Source: Ascochyta rabiei (lineage: Eukaryota > Ascomycota > Dothideomycetes > Pleosporales > Didymellaceae). Taken from it: 64,000 nt of DNA. Every line of letters begins with the position of its first letter. Position 1 is the stretch's first letter. The stretch is from positions 1,039,501-1,103,500 of the forward strand of contig NC_082408.1 of NCBI RefSeq assembly GCF_004011695.2, in the 5' to 3' direction. Below are positions 22,462 to 32,920 of this stretch, piece after piece. The notes beneath the pieces were generated by a model. It made no database searches and had not been told where the DNA came from. It was given only the letters and a program-made list of their open reading frames with translations. Position numbers and translations under genes: made by a program.

Positions 22462-24486
22462 ATGACGTCCACTCCGCTTGACGCCCAGAGACGACTTTAC
22501 CAACCTCTCCGAGGCTCTTCAATTCGACTTCTCTCCATCAAACCCGGGTTTCCTTCAGAAGATATAGAATGTGGCTTCGTCACTGTATCCGACCTTCATG
22601 AGTCGCCATCTTACGACGCGCTTTCGTACGTCTGGGGAGAGGAACTGCACGCAGATCCAATTATTTGCAATGGGGTTGAGACGGTTATCACAAAACAGCT
22701 TGCCGATGCTTTGACGCACCTGCGACGCTTTCCAGGATCGGGCTCAGCCAGTCCCTGGGATAAAGACCATCCTTTGCTGTCGAGCAAAAACGCGTGGAAT
22801 GGCTTTGCAAGAAACCGTCACGAGCACTACGAGGAGAGAGTTGAAGCGCATGAGGCGTTGCTATGGGTTGACGCACTTTGCATCAACCAAAAAGATGGCG
22901 ATGAGAGAGCAAACCAAGTAAAGATGATGGGACAGATATACGCACGCGCGCAAAATGTCAAGATCTGGCTCGGTAAAGAGCACAAAGAACCACCTGCCTT
23001 TGTCGCGTCACTCGGAATACAAAGGGCGGGCCTGCAATCGAATGCGCATATCGGCACATACGGAGGGATACCGATCGCGCTCTCTTTCATCGCGCAAGCC
23101 CTAAGAAATGCCAAAGGACCCAGAAATAGATTGGCCGCTATCAAACCCACTGGTGATTCGGCTCACCGCAACATAGCGTACGGGTTTCCGCCACCTGATG
23201 CACCAGAATGGGATGTTGTACGAAACTTCTTCACGAACGCCTGGTTCGAACGAGTGTGGGTCGTACAAGAGGCAGTGCTAGCCAGCAAGGCAACGGTGCT
23301 TATAGGCGATTGGGAGATTGAATGGGCTGCTATTGGCCAAGCAGCGGTTTGGTTTCGATCCAAGGGCTATGCCATCCCGACAGTGCTCAAGTATCAACTG
23401 CGAGATCAGCAAGATCTTTTGCCTGTATCCAAGTCAGCTTCCGTTTGGATGTTGTGCTTATGGCCCAGCAACAAGGTTCCGTTGTTGGATCTGCTCCGAG
23501 AGTTTCGCACCAGGAAAGCTACGAATCCTGTTGACAAAGTCTATGCAACGTTTGGAATGGCGGACGAACTGCAACTCATGGATAAGCATGGATTCCATGG
23601 ACTTGTCGAGCCGGACTACTTGTCCAAGACTGTTCTTGATGTCTATCGAGACATTGCCAAGTTCTTGATCATTGAGCACGGAAATTTAGATGTTCTGTCT
23701 GAGGCAGAGACAACTTCATCAATGTCAGGTTGGCCATCATGGGTTCCTGATTGGCGTTACGAAAAAGCCTCGAACGCGCTTTTGACTAGGCAAACTGCCG
23801 GCATATATAATGCGAGCAATGAATTGCCATTGGCGATTGGTATCAGCAACAACGTTAATGCGCTGACACTCCAAGGGCTTGAGGTGGATGTCATCATGGC
23901 TTATGGCGAGAGGCTCGCAAGCTACGGCTTCGGTGCAGTCACGTACCAGGAAGAGCTGGATTTTGTGCGAGCCGCATGGACACTACTAGTGCGTCGACCC
24001 ACCAATAAATCATGCCAATTTGAAGCCGGCGACCTAGCAGGCGCCTTCATTCAGACGCTGACCACAGGCGTCAACAACGCGTACCGGCCTATCCATGAAG
24101 ATCCAAGCTTCCTGGACGACGCCTTGTATTGGTTCACACAACACGCTCCGAAGACGATCCCTAGCGTGCCATTTTCCCAACGCTTGAAGTGGAAGATGCA
24201 GAGAACACCCGATTCAGGGCGATTTCATGAAGCATTTGTGCGAGCTTGCGTTGACAGACGATTCTTCGTAACCAAGAATGGGTCCATGGGTATTGGTTCG
24301 AACGCTCTGAAAGAGGGTGATGTTGTCGTTGTTCTTTTTGGTGGAAATGTGCCTTATCTCTTGAGGCCCGTGGATTCTGGGTACAAGTTCCTCGGGGAAT
24401 GCTACGTGCCCGGGCTGATGGACGGAGAGGCAGCAGTGCCCTGGAGGCAGGCTGGGAGTAAAAGAACCTTTTTTGAGCTCGCTTAA
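22462..24486 (+). CDS. HET-domain (heterokaryon incompatibility) protein, single exon, 674 aa
   Basis: HET domains trigger a cell-death reaction in fungal non-self recognition. All three core motifs are present: YDALSYVWGEE near residue 50, ALLWVDALCINQKDGDERANQ near 130-150, and WFERVWVVQEAVLASKATV near 260. The C-terminal half has the family's usual features: a WPSWVPDW motif near 430 and a terminal block FVTKNGSMGIG, LKEGDVVVVLFGG and FLGECYVPGLMDGEA. There is no NACHT, ankyrin or WD40 module, so this is a stand-alone HET protein of standard length. No intron interrupts the frame. The start MTSTPLDAQRRLYQPL is the first in-frame ATG. Confidence 0.9.
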   Translation: MTSTPLDAQRRLYQPLRGSSIRLLSIKPGFPSEDIECGFVTVSDLHESPSYDALSYVWGEELHADPIICNGVETVITKQLADALTHLRRFPGSGSASPWDKDHPLLSSKNAWNGFARNRHEHYEERVEAHEALLWVDALCINQKDGDERANQVKMMGQIYARAQNVKIWLGKEHKEPPAFVASLGIQRAGLQSNAHIGTYGGIPIALSFIAQALRNAKGPRNRLAAIKPTGDSAHRNIAYGFPPPDAPEWDVVRNFFTNAWFERVWVVQEAVLASKATVLIGDWEIEWAAIGQAAVWFRSKGYAIPTVLKYQLRDQQDLLPVSKSASVWMLCLWPSNKVPLLDLLREFRTRKATNPVDKVYATFGMADELQLMDKHGFHGLVEPDYLSKTVLDVYRDIAKFLIIEHGNLDVLSEAETTSSMSGWPSWVPDWRYEKASNALLTRQTAGIYNASNELPLAIGISNNVNALTLQGLEVDVIMAYGERLASYGFGAVTYQEELDFVRAAWTLLVRRPTNKSCQFEAGDLAGAFIQTLTTGVNNAYRPIHEDPSFLDDALYWFTQHAPKTIPSVPFSQRLKWKMQRTPDSGRFHEAFVRACVDRRFFVTKNGSMGIGSNALKEGDVVVVLFGGNVPYLLRPVDSGYKFLGECYVPGLMDGEAAVPWRQAGSKRTFFELA

Positions 24487-25084
24487 GGCATGGGTAACGC
24501 GGAAAGTTTTGTGTTGCCAGGCCTTGTTCTTGATCGAAGTTTTGCCCCTGCTTGGTTACACGTTCAAGGTGCACAAGAGGATGCATGGTAAACCATACTG
24601 TGTCTTTCAGGGAGTTATCAACCACTGGCCTTTGTTCACACATATCAGCTTCATGGCTATTTCGGGCGTGGTCCAATTTCGAGAAGCAGTCTGGCATACG
24701 GAAAGATGTTTAAGGTGAATCATCTAGGTGTTGAGGTGTCTTCGGCACACCTGTTACCGACGACGAGCCCCACGCAAGCGCTAAGTGTAGAGCGATATGA
24801 CGCCAGCGGGGTATCTCCTCGTCGCGAGAGCACACAATTATCCCGTCATCTACAGCTGAGACAACCATCCCAGACAACATGGTACTGCACTATGCTGTTT
24901 ACGATCAACATCCCACGCAATGGATCAAATCCTGCAGCAAGTACATAACGCCATCGAGCCGACCTAATGGCCGAGCGCTGTCGTGATGAGATACTTAATG
25001 AAGAGCATCCCGCGCTCGTGGCTGGGACTCCAAACACCTCGCTGCACCTCTTTTTCATCACTCAAAGCATACGCATCCTTCAGA
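24487..25084. other. intergenic between HET gene and aldo/keto reductase
   Basis: It holds the 3' flank of the HET gene and the promoter of the reductase. No other signal is seen. Confidence 0.45.
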
Positions 25085-26451
25085 ATGTCTTCAGGAAAGA
25101 CTGCCACCCTCAACACTGGCTACAAGATCCCGTAGGCTCTACAGACGCCCAGGACTCGCAATGCGACTCTACTAACACATTGGTATAGTCAATTGGGATA
25201 TGGCACATGGCAAGCCGGTCCCGGTGAGGTGGGCAACGGTGTCTACGAGGCGCTGAAGATTGGTTACCGACACCTTGTGAGTGACCCTGACGATCCCTGG
25301 ACCCTGAGCAGCCGTCCTTTCACTACATCCATCAACTCTGCCGCTTACACAATTTGCTAACCTTCTTCTTTTCAGGACCTTGCCAAAATGTACGTTTTTA
25401 TACCCCACGTTCTTTTCCACCTCCTTGCAAGAGTTTCTCCGCCGCTGCCGCCGGCGAGGCTGCCACGGCAACCTCATACCCAACGGTGACAGTCCGGTGG
25501 AGGTCAAGCTGGGATGCCCCTCAGTGGGGACCTTCAAGAAGCTATGACCAGTCCTCCACAACCCGTGGCTAGAAATGCTGACTAACATATTTCGCACCAA
25601 TCAGCTACGAGAACCAGAAGGAGGTCGCGGAAGGTATCAAACGCGCCTTCAAGGACATCCCTGGCCTCAAGCGTGAGGACATCTTCATCACATCCAAGCT
25701 CTGGAACACCCAACACAACCCTGAGCACGTCGAAGCCGCTCTTGACGACACCCTTGCTGAGCTCGAGCTTGACTACCTTGACCTCTACCTCATCCACTGG
25801 CCCGTCAACTTCGGCCCTGGAAAGGACCCTCACTCTGACCTCTTCCCTGCCACCTCCGACGCCAATGAGGTCAACATTGACAACTCTGTCCCCAACAGCG
25901 AGACATGGAAGGCCGTGAACAAGCTTCCCAAGAGCAAGGTTCGCTCTGTTGGTGTTTCCAACTTCACATACCAAACCCTCAAGGCTCTGGTTGAGAAGAC
26001 TGGCCTCGTTCCTGCCGTCAACCAAATCGAGCGTCACCCCATCCTTCCCAGCAAGGAGCTCATCGCCTACGCAAAGGAGAAGAACATCCACATCACCGCC
26101 TACTCCGCCTTCGGCAACAACTTCTTCAACATCCCTCTCCTCATCACTCGTCCGGAGGTCAAGGCCATCGCCGAGAAGAAGGGCGCTACACCCGCCCAGG
26201 TCATCCTTGCCTGGAGCCAGGTTGGCGGCCACTCCGTGATTCCCAAGTCCGTCACCCCATCCAGGATTGCAGAAAACTTCAAGGAGATTGAGCTGAGCGA
26301 GGAGGAAGTCGCTGCTATCCAGAAGTTCTCGGACGAGCACCAGGGCCGCAGGAGGTACAACGTGCCGTACACTGCTAACAAGCCTCGCTGGAGCATCAAC
26401 GTCTTCGATGAGCCTGAGGAGCAGGAGGCCCCGAACAAGGTCGTTGTGTAG
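25085..26451 (+). CDS. aldo/keto reductase (AKR superfamily, GCY1/glycerol dehydrogenase-like), 4 exons, 331 aa
   Basis: This is an NADPH-dependent reductase of aldehydes and ketones, cytosolic. Exons: 25085-25131, 25189-25276, 25376-25389, 25605-26451; the phases give 332 codons. Exon 3 is only 14 nt and, with the next exon, encodes the catalytic strand DLAKIYEN (Asp and Tyr of the tetrad). Lys is in ITSKLWNTQ and His in LYLIHWPV. The cofactor loop is [17 protein letters not shown] serine-asparagine site [14 protein letters not shown] and the expected ESHP-like motif (here IERHPILP) follow the barrel order. The tail is acidic ([13 protein letters not shown]). Intron 3 is 215 bp, with branch CTGACTAAC. 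Which substrate it uses cannot be read from sequence; glycerol or a reducing sugar aldehyde is possible. Confidence 0.9.
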
Positions 26452-27518
26452 ATTGCCATGTCTGTAGATAAATGCAATGCATGAATGAAACCTAAATTCG
26501 CAAACATGAAATCTAAACGAGAAGCCCGTGCTGACGACATACCGATGTGTCAATATTTGGTTGTCATATGCAGACAGCCGCGCCAGCGATAGTGTAGGGC
26601 GTCAGCATCGGAGAACCTGTCTCACAATAACACAGCCGGTTCTGAACTACTCAGGACCACGCACTCTAGCTACTGGAATACGCTGAGACACCCCACCGGT
26701 AGAGTGTGCGTCCCTTGGGAAGGGAGAGTCTTTCTTAATGTCTTGCAGTCACATGCAATGGAGCACTGCAGTGCTATCAACAAACAGAGTCGATAGTCTG
26801 CTCTATGCTTTTTCTAATCCTTAACTAGATAAGTGACTTCTTAAGATCTCATCTTACAAAAAAACTCTTCAAAACCTAATTAAATAATTACTTATAGACT
26901 TTGTCTACAGTGTAGCGTCATAGAGAAAAGTTACGCAAATTTGAGGATTGTTCTGACTTAGTAGTTGCGTGCATTGCGCGAATCCACGCACTGCGCGCGC
27001 AGAAAAGGTATACGAGGGCAGTTAGGTCAGAACCTTTGCCCTGGTCTAGTGTTTCTGCGTTAAAAAGAGAGGTACATGGACCTAGATAAGGTCTAGCTTG
27101 TTTAAAGGCATAATTGCTGAAAATAGAAATGCGGATAACGGTCTTCTCAAAACAGAATTACAAAAGACAGCAATCCGGGCGAGAGAGCTTAGATAGATAG
27201 TTGTACATGTTACAAGATAAGGTATTTGTCATGAAATAGTGCACCTATAAGTTAAAGAACGGGGTGTTGGAGATATATTCGAAGTCTAAGTCTTCAAAGC
27301 AGCGAGGCAGAGGCTATTTCGTGTAAATTATTAGATGTTGATAGAGATTGGGACGCCAACCTGGTTATATATAGCTGGCGCAGTTCTGCCCGCAGGTACG
27401 CGCATCTCTGCGCTAACGAGAGTAACCTCTCGTTCCCCTCACTCTACATTTCGTCAGACTGTGTACATTGCGCATCTGGCTGAATCGCACTCAAGTTCAG
27501 CCAAGGTCGCACGCCACA
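26452..27518. other. intergenic, with AT-rich island and transposon-end-like inverted repeat
   Basis: From about 26810 to 27330 the sequence is AT-rich, with a GC spike at 26966-27004. A short inverted repeat (26950-26961 and 27022-27033) and the palindrome ctacagtgtag (about 26906-26916) suggest the remnant of a DNA transposon. No open frame is convincing. Confidence 0.45.
26950..27033. repeat. short inverted repeat around a GC-rich core
   Basis: The arms are gttctgacttag and ttaggtcagaac, complementary at 10 of 12 positions and 60 bp apart. The core contains a self-similar run of gcattgcgcg and cactgcgcgc. This may be a decayed terminal or subterminal part of a DNA transposon. Confidence 0.4.
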
Positions 27519-29085
27519 ATGCCGCAACGCCGACTAGAGCACTACTTCATCTCAAAAGACCCGTTCACTCCTCCGGGATGCGGCTTCCTCCATCTCCCTC
27601 GATCCGTGTGTAAGCTCGTATATGATTATGCTGGGCTCAACCACGTTTTCGCTGACCTCAACTACTCCGACCTTAAAGACTACCCGATGGGCGCCTACCC
27701 TGAAATAAGGGACTGTCGTAGGCTTGATACGAACAGCTTGTACAGTCTGAGAAAAAACCCAGTGATGCTGAATCAGACGAAATTTGGAAGATTGACGATG
27801 TGGCAGAAGATGTAAAAGTTATGGGGCGTCGGTGTGGGGTCTTTTCCATGGCGTGCACCAAAGAATGCTTTTGACGTCCAAACAGATACACCGAGATGTC
27901 GAGGCTATCACGAGATTATGGCGCGTGAGTGATCATGCGCTTTCTAACCTGGGTTCTTTTCACAATTCGGCTCAATGTTCCCAAGACTGTAGTATGGCAT
28001 GATGGATGGAGCGATTGATATCCGTCATCAAAGCACCTGGACCTTTCAACAGAGTGGGGAGAACGAGTCTCGAAGGACTGGACTTCGATCCTGTGTCGAC
28101 TTTCTCAGCTGGTCAGACCCGGTAAGCTGAGGCTAAGTGTCGTTTTCTGCACAAAGACAGTGGACGATGCGTAAGCCATCCTGAAGCCTATGATGTGACT
28201 ACCGCGACTGAAAGACTGTGGTACATGTGCGGAATTGTATGATCTGAACTGTCAGTGGATGCTCCAAGAGATGAGTTCCAACACAAAGTGACATCGAACA
28301 ATCTCTGCATCGCAATTACTGTAGAAGATACACCAGATACGGTAAAACAGCTGATAAGCTCAGATATGCATGCTCTTGCCATTGCTATCCTGGCCTAAAC
28401 ATTGACGACATCAGTTGGTTTCACTGCTGCAGCGATTGCAAGCCAGAGACCGCACAAGGATTTGCTACTGTTTAGCCCATAGCACAATCCAGTCTTCATC
28501 TTGTAGTTGCCAGTGCGATCCTCGCATGCTCTTCTCTGTCAGCCGCCAGGTCCGTCAGGATGCTATTCCAGTATACTATGCCTGCAACCAAATCCTGGTG
28601 ACGCCCTACAACAGTCCGTCATAAAGCTTATGGATCCTTACAACCACAGATGGCCTGTAACCGGCGTTCATTTCATGCAGAAAATAGACTTGAGTCTCTA
28701 TCTATCCGCGATTGCCCGCAATACTCTTCGGCACATCCGCTGGCTGGAATATATTTTGCCGACTTCGGAGCGGGCCTACCTTCTTCCCAGAGTGCCAGTT
28801 TGGTACGACTACTTCGATACTTTTTTACTAATGGAAAATGCGATGAAAGTCTCCGTGCTCACCTTGACGATCAACTTCTCCGCGTCAGGGCAATCCTCGA
28901 ACCACAATGTATACTACGGGGGTATGATTCTGGACAAATATGCCTGGAGGTGGCATGGAACCATCATACTTCCGGTGAGACGCTTGAGTGATGCCGGCTT
29001 GAAGGATTTCTTTTTGTACATGACACGGTTGGGTGTTGAAGAGAAGAGGAGAGTACATCATGAACAAGCCTGGAGCGGGCAGTGA
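27519..29085 (+). pseudogene. broken F-box-like gene of a fungal-specific family
   Basis: Coding blocks in three frames follow the order of a family that begins with an LPxxIxxxIYxYAGL F-box-like motif. Block 1 starts at 27519 (MPQRRLEHYFISKDPF, then LPRSVCKLVYDYAGLNHVF and DYPMGAYPEIRDCRRLD). Block 2 (from 27761, another frame) reads SDAESDEIWKIDDVAEDV. Block 3 (about 27835-27920, third frame) reads RMLLTSKQIHRDVEAITRLW. After a gap of about 500 bp, block 4 (about 28430-28622) contains MLFSVSRQVRQDAIPVYYA. Block 5 (about 28660-29085) contains ARNTLRHIRWLEYILP and ends with LKDFFLYMTRLGVEE. No set of introns joins the blocks. It probably derives from a formerly intact gene of about 400 codons. 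The functional class is inferred from motif resemblance only. Confidence 0.55.
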
Positions 29086-30136
29086 TGGAGAAGAACTACA
29101 CGAGCACGAAGAGGGGGAACCAGCGGAGAGAATGTATAGATTGTCGGAAGAATTTGCACAGGATAGAGAAAGAATGCGATAAGAACATAAAGTTTGAAAA
29201 ATGTATTTGATAATCCCTCACAACCGTTGTGCTGTGTTTACTTCTGGGCCCGGTGTACGTGTGTAAGCCGCTCAACATTGTGTCAAGCAAGGGTGACAAA
29301 GGCTGGCCAGACCAGGGATCCCATCACCAGTCGAAACGGCTTGAAGCGAATCATGCCTGGGTAGATTCAAGATATGATGTGGAGGGGTGTAGGTTCCATC
29401 GTACAACATCGCACTATCGTACAACTCAGCATGATGAGTAGATGCCGCGTTCGTGGGCATGTTGACACCAAACCAAAATTCTCATTTACGCAATGGTTAC
29501 TCTACTAGGTTTACTATCATTTGCTCTTTTGAGTATCCCGCCTGAGGATTGAAAACAAACGACAGCAGGTTCGCACTGCAGTCAGCACCCGAGGTGATCA
29601 TCTAGCTCTCGCCACTAGAGAAAAAGGCGTAGGAAGGGCAAGCTAGGTTAAGGGCGTAGTCTTGCCAGCGTACCTCAGCGGAAGTGACGGTGCCGGTCGA
29701 GACACTTGTGAAGAGGTATCATTTTTGAAAGAAATGGCGATGGCGCACACCTTGATGTTATTATCCTAGTATTAGGAGAACTAGGTGGAGGGTGAAACGG
29801 CAGCGATAACGATCGAACCGGTGGCTTCATGGATTGGTCCCCTACATGTCTACACTCTACGTAACTTCTCGGCTAAAGATGCACGTTGCGACTAATGGAA
29901 TCCATGGCCCACCTAGAAGACCCATTACACAGTCAAATTTTGGCGAGTAAGACAGATAAGGTGGGACGGCACAATGAAGATAGCGAGCAAAAGAAAGATG
30001 AATCAAGGCGCAAAAATATACACCAGTGGGTATTCGCTAGTAAGGCATGTGCCTTCTTTCAACAGTGTTTACAATTATGTAGGACAATACCGCCATAAAT
30101 GACGGCTTTTGTGCATACCCATTTTTAAAAACCTGC
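29086..30136. other. intergenic between convergent genes
   Basis: It lies between the broken F-box-like gene and the Zn2Cys6 gene. Only short unsupported frames are present. A GGTTCGATC-like string near 29815 was examined as a tRNA B box and does not fold. Confidence 0.45.
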
Positions 30137-31819
30137 TTAGTTGTCTTTTTCAACACCTTTAAGTACCATTCTTTCGGCATTTCGCAGCACGCGCAGCATC
30201 TCTCCCGGCCACCACTCCTCCTGCTCCCCACACTCTGGCCACAGCCGCCTTGCAAAAGCTGTCCCGTATCGGTTTACTGAACCATCAAGTGTAGTCACAG
30301 GCAATCTTCCAATCCACCAGGACTGCTCTTCCACTAGAGACATCAGTACTGACCAATGCGCGTACACGTCCAGCGCAAAGGCTTGTGTTCGACTCAGACC
30401 TAATGCCAACCAGTCCGAGAAAGGGTCAGCAGGAGTCTCCAAGCGCTGGTCGAGCAAGGGGAGGACGATGTCGAGGTATTGCTGGGGAACTTGGGCGTAG
30501 AAGGATAGGAGGAGACGAGTCAATGGGTCGTGTGGCAGTAGGGTGGTGCCTCCGAGCTCGCATGGAAGGCAGATGAAGGATCGAAGCCATGAGGGTGATC
30601 GTGATGGGATCGAAATGCGAGGGGAGAGATAGCCTGGCTTGGAAAAATCCAGCACAGGTTCCACACCGTCTCTTATTTGTTCCAAGACCTCGAACGCCTT
30701 TTTGCAAGCGATTAGTTCGTGGTTGAGTGGATCGTTGTACTCGGAGCACAGTGAGTTGAGCCGCAAGCCGAGTCGAACGAGAGCTTGACGACTACCGACA
30801 GTGATTGTCTTGCTCGTGGAGGGAATTTCCTTGGACGCAGATGACTCAGTACTGCCAAATGCTGTTCTTGTAGCCTTGTTCATTCCTTGGCTAATATTAG
30901 CAAGATTATCGTATCCCACTACCGACAAATCTGGGGGAAGCACTTCCAGCATCCCTCTCATTCCTCTGACAAATGTTATCATATTTCGCGGGGTCGACGA
31001 GAGCCTGACGTTCGATTGCTCTGTTTTAGATCTGCTTGAAATCCAATGGTCGATCTGTTGACTCGCTGCCGCAAATGGCACCAGTACCAGGGTGCTGGTG
31101 ATGAGAGATTCCAAGTCAGTGCTTCCGGAGTCTGATAAAGTCTTTCTCATCCTGTCACTTGCCTGGCCCAAGTGCTGATAACCACGCAGTAGGACCTGAT
31201 AGACTGCGCTGGCCTTGGGATATGGGCTCTTGAAAATCATGTCCCACGCCAAACGTACTGCAGAGACCGCAAGAAGAGAGTGATAGACCGCCTCACTTCG
31301 TAGCGCTGAACTAGGCATCTTTAGAGGCCCAGAATGCGAGGTGGAGTCGCCCTGGCTGATGCTTAAATTAGGACAGAGGTAATACAAGTAGTATTGACAA
31401 AGGTAGGTGTCCGTCAGGAAGCTCGTAGTATGTCCATTCATGAATGTCTCTTGTCGGTATGAAAAGGCTCGATCCAGATATCGAGATATTGGAAACACCT
31501 CTGACGGTACCGGAGCGCTCCAGGATCGTTTATCAGATGCGGTTGAAACCCCTTGGATCAGAGGCTGATCGACGCTCATCAACCTAGTTAAAGGATTTTT
31601 GGAGAGATATATACATTCCAAGAAGCCTGAAACGCATCTTGTACAAGACGGTGCTCTCTCATCGCACTGAGTCGATGCGTTAGCTGAAAAAAAAAGCTCT
31701 ATGTCTGCAGTACTGGAAGGACTCACCTTCTTCCTACGACGCTTACATTCGTGGCATCCACCCTTTGACTTGCGATGCCATCGCCTCGTCTTTTGGGATG
31801 ACTCTTTCTTAACTGGCAT
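30137..31819 (-). CDS. Zn(II)2Cys6 transcription factor with Fungal_trans_2 domain, 2 exons, 540 aa
   Basis: This is a nuclear DNA-binding regulator. Exon 1 (31819-31727) and exon 2 (31666-30137) are joined by a 60-bp intron inside the zinc cluster. Without that splice the third cysteine spacing is destroyed. The cluster reads CHECKRRRKK|CDERAPSC then TRCVSGFLEC, with the six cysteines between residues 22 and 50. The rest resembles the PF11951 family: PSSALRSEAVYHSLLAVSA near 150, then a long helical region to a C-terminal block with PECGEQEEWWPGEMLRVLRN. The target pathway is not evident. The neighbouring cupin gene is on the same strand and could be a target, but nothing shows this. Confidence 0.88.
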   Translation of the reverse strand: MPVKKESSQKTRRWHRKSKGGCHECKRRRKKVSPSSTADIELFFSANASTQCDERAPSCTRCVSGFLECIYLSKNPLTRLMSVDQPLIQGVSTASDKRSWSAPVPSEVFPISRYLDRAFSYRQETFMNGHTTSFLTDTYLCQYYLYYLCPNLSISQGDSTSHSGPLKMPSSALRSEAVYHSLLAVSAVRLAWDMIFKSPYPKASAVYQVLLRGYQHLGQASDRMRKTLSDSGSTDLESLITSTLVLVPFAAASQQIDHWISSRSKTEQSNVRLSSTPRNMITFVRGMRGMLEVLPPDLSVVGYDNLANISQGMNKATRTAFGSTESSASKEIPSTSKTITVGSRQALVRLGLRLNSLCSEYNDPLNHELIACKKAFEVLEQIRDGVEPVLDFSKPGYLSPRISIPSRSPSWLRSFICLPCELGGTTLLPHDPLTRLLLSFYAQVPQQYLDIVLPLLDQRLETPADPFSDWLALGLSRTQAFALDVYAHWSVLMSLVEEQSWWIGRLPVTTLDGSVNRYGTAFARRLWPECGEQEEWWPGEMLRVLRNAERMVLKGVEKDN

Positions 31820-32161
31820 CGAGGTAGAGTTTTATAAAGACTGCTGGTGATCAACAGCAGTTGTGGAATCCGCGCGACGTAAGTGCTTCGGTTCGTAAGG
31901 GTTGTGTACAGCCTACTGAATAGTAAGCAGTAAGCGCCACGTGATGTCCTCAGTTGGTGGCGTAGGTTAGGTGACGGCTGCCTGATTTGAATTAGCTTTT
32001 TTCATTGGTAGCTCTCTTCGGCAGCTCTCGACCATCGCTTTTACTTTTTCCATTTTGGTATTCCAGCAACAACATCGAATTTCTATAAACCCCCCTCACT
32101 ACTCTTTATAATGCTTTCAACAGGTTTTAAAAGGACTGTAGATTGACACAGCGCCGCCTGA
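31820..32161. other. intergenic, promoter of Zn2Cys6 gene
   Basis: A 342-bp AT-rich gap with no additional feature seen. Confidence 0.45.
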
Positions 32162-32920
32162 TCAATCGTAACAACGGGCAAGACACTCATCCACAATCCG
32201 CGCAATATGCGAAGGAGTAACAGCCCTCACACTCTCAAAATTCCCAGCATCAACTCTCTTGACCCTTCCAACCGTCGCATTCCCTGGTACCGGATCCATC
32301 AGAACAGGCGTACTTCCGGCATCCTCACTAGTGAGCACTGTATAGATAGTCGCAGGCTTGCAACCCGGGCTATTATTCAACTGGTAATGCACGCTACCCA
32401 TGGGAAACAGTGTGCCCATGTTCTTCCCCAATTTGCCCCCCACCTCAGGGTTCGGCGTAAGGTTCTCGAATAGTCCAAGCTCGAGCAGTGTGCCGAAGTC
32501 GACCTCGCCCTCGCTGACGACAAAGAACTCATTCGCGCGCGGGTGTATGTGTGGGAGAAAGATGCCGCATGGACCAAGCGTTCCCATGGTCATGGTGACG
32601 CCGCTATTGATCAGGAAGGGGAACGTCTCGAGGTTCGCGCTGCTTGTGGAGCCCCCTTGGCCACCAGGGACCGCGTTGCTGTTCTGCAAGAAATCCCAAA
32701 TCGTGGCGTTGGTTAGGCGGTCGTTGTCAAGAAGCTTGTTGCCCGTCGAGTCGGTCAGCAACTTGCGGTACCGCTTGATCTGCGTAGGTGTGGTCAAGAG
32801 TTGGGCGATCAGGTCGGTGTTGTCGCTTGGACTGCTACCCATAGGTGTTGGGAAAGCATTGGTTGTTGCCAATTGCAAGGCAACGGCCGCAATAATCATT
32901 TTGGAGGTTATTGTAAGCAT
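32162..32920 (-). CDS. secreted cupin / spherulin-like germin protein, 252 aa
   Basis: This is an extracellular single-domain cupin. The chosen start at 32920 places a signal peptide at the N-terminus (MLTITSKMIIAAVALQL, cleavage near TTNAFP). An in-frame ATG at 33001 would bury the signal. Germin box 1 reads GIFLPHIHPRANEFFVVSEG and supplies two His and one Glu metal ligands. Box 2 reads LFPMGSVHYQLNNSPG with the last His. Fungal members of this type resemble Physarum spherulin 1a and are linked to stress or spore coats; oxalate oxidase or superoxide dismutase activity is known in some plant germins. A Cys in the last five residues (ECLARCYD) and one near the C-terminal third could form a disulfide. 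Single exon. Confidence 0.88.
   Translation of the reverse strand: MLTITSKMIIAAVALQLATTNAFPTPMGSSPSDNTDLIAQLLTTPTQIKRYRKLLTDSTGNKLLDNDRLTNATIWDFLQNSNAVPGGQGGSTSSANLETFPFLINSGVTMTMGTLGPCGIFLPHIHPRANEFFVVSEGEVDFGTLLELGLFENLTPNPEVGGKLGKNMGTLFPMGSVHYQLNNSPGCKPATIYTVLTSEDAGSTPVLMDPVPGNATVGRVKRVDAGNFESVRAVTPSHIARIVDECLARCYD

Noticed and set aside
25582..26553. 323-codon minus-strand frame
   Set aside because: Antisense to the main exon of the aldo/keto reductase, whose catalytic motifs are on the plus strand.
29800..29830. GGTTCGATC-like tRNA B box on the minus strand
   Set aside because: The flanking bases do not form a T stem and no acceptor or D arm is found.
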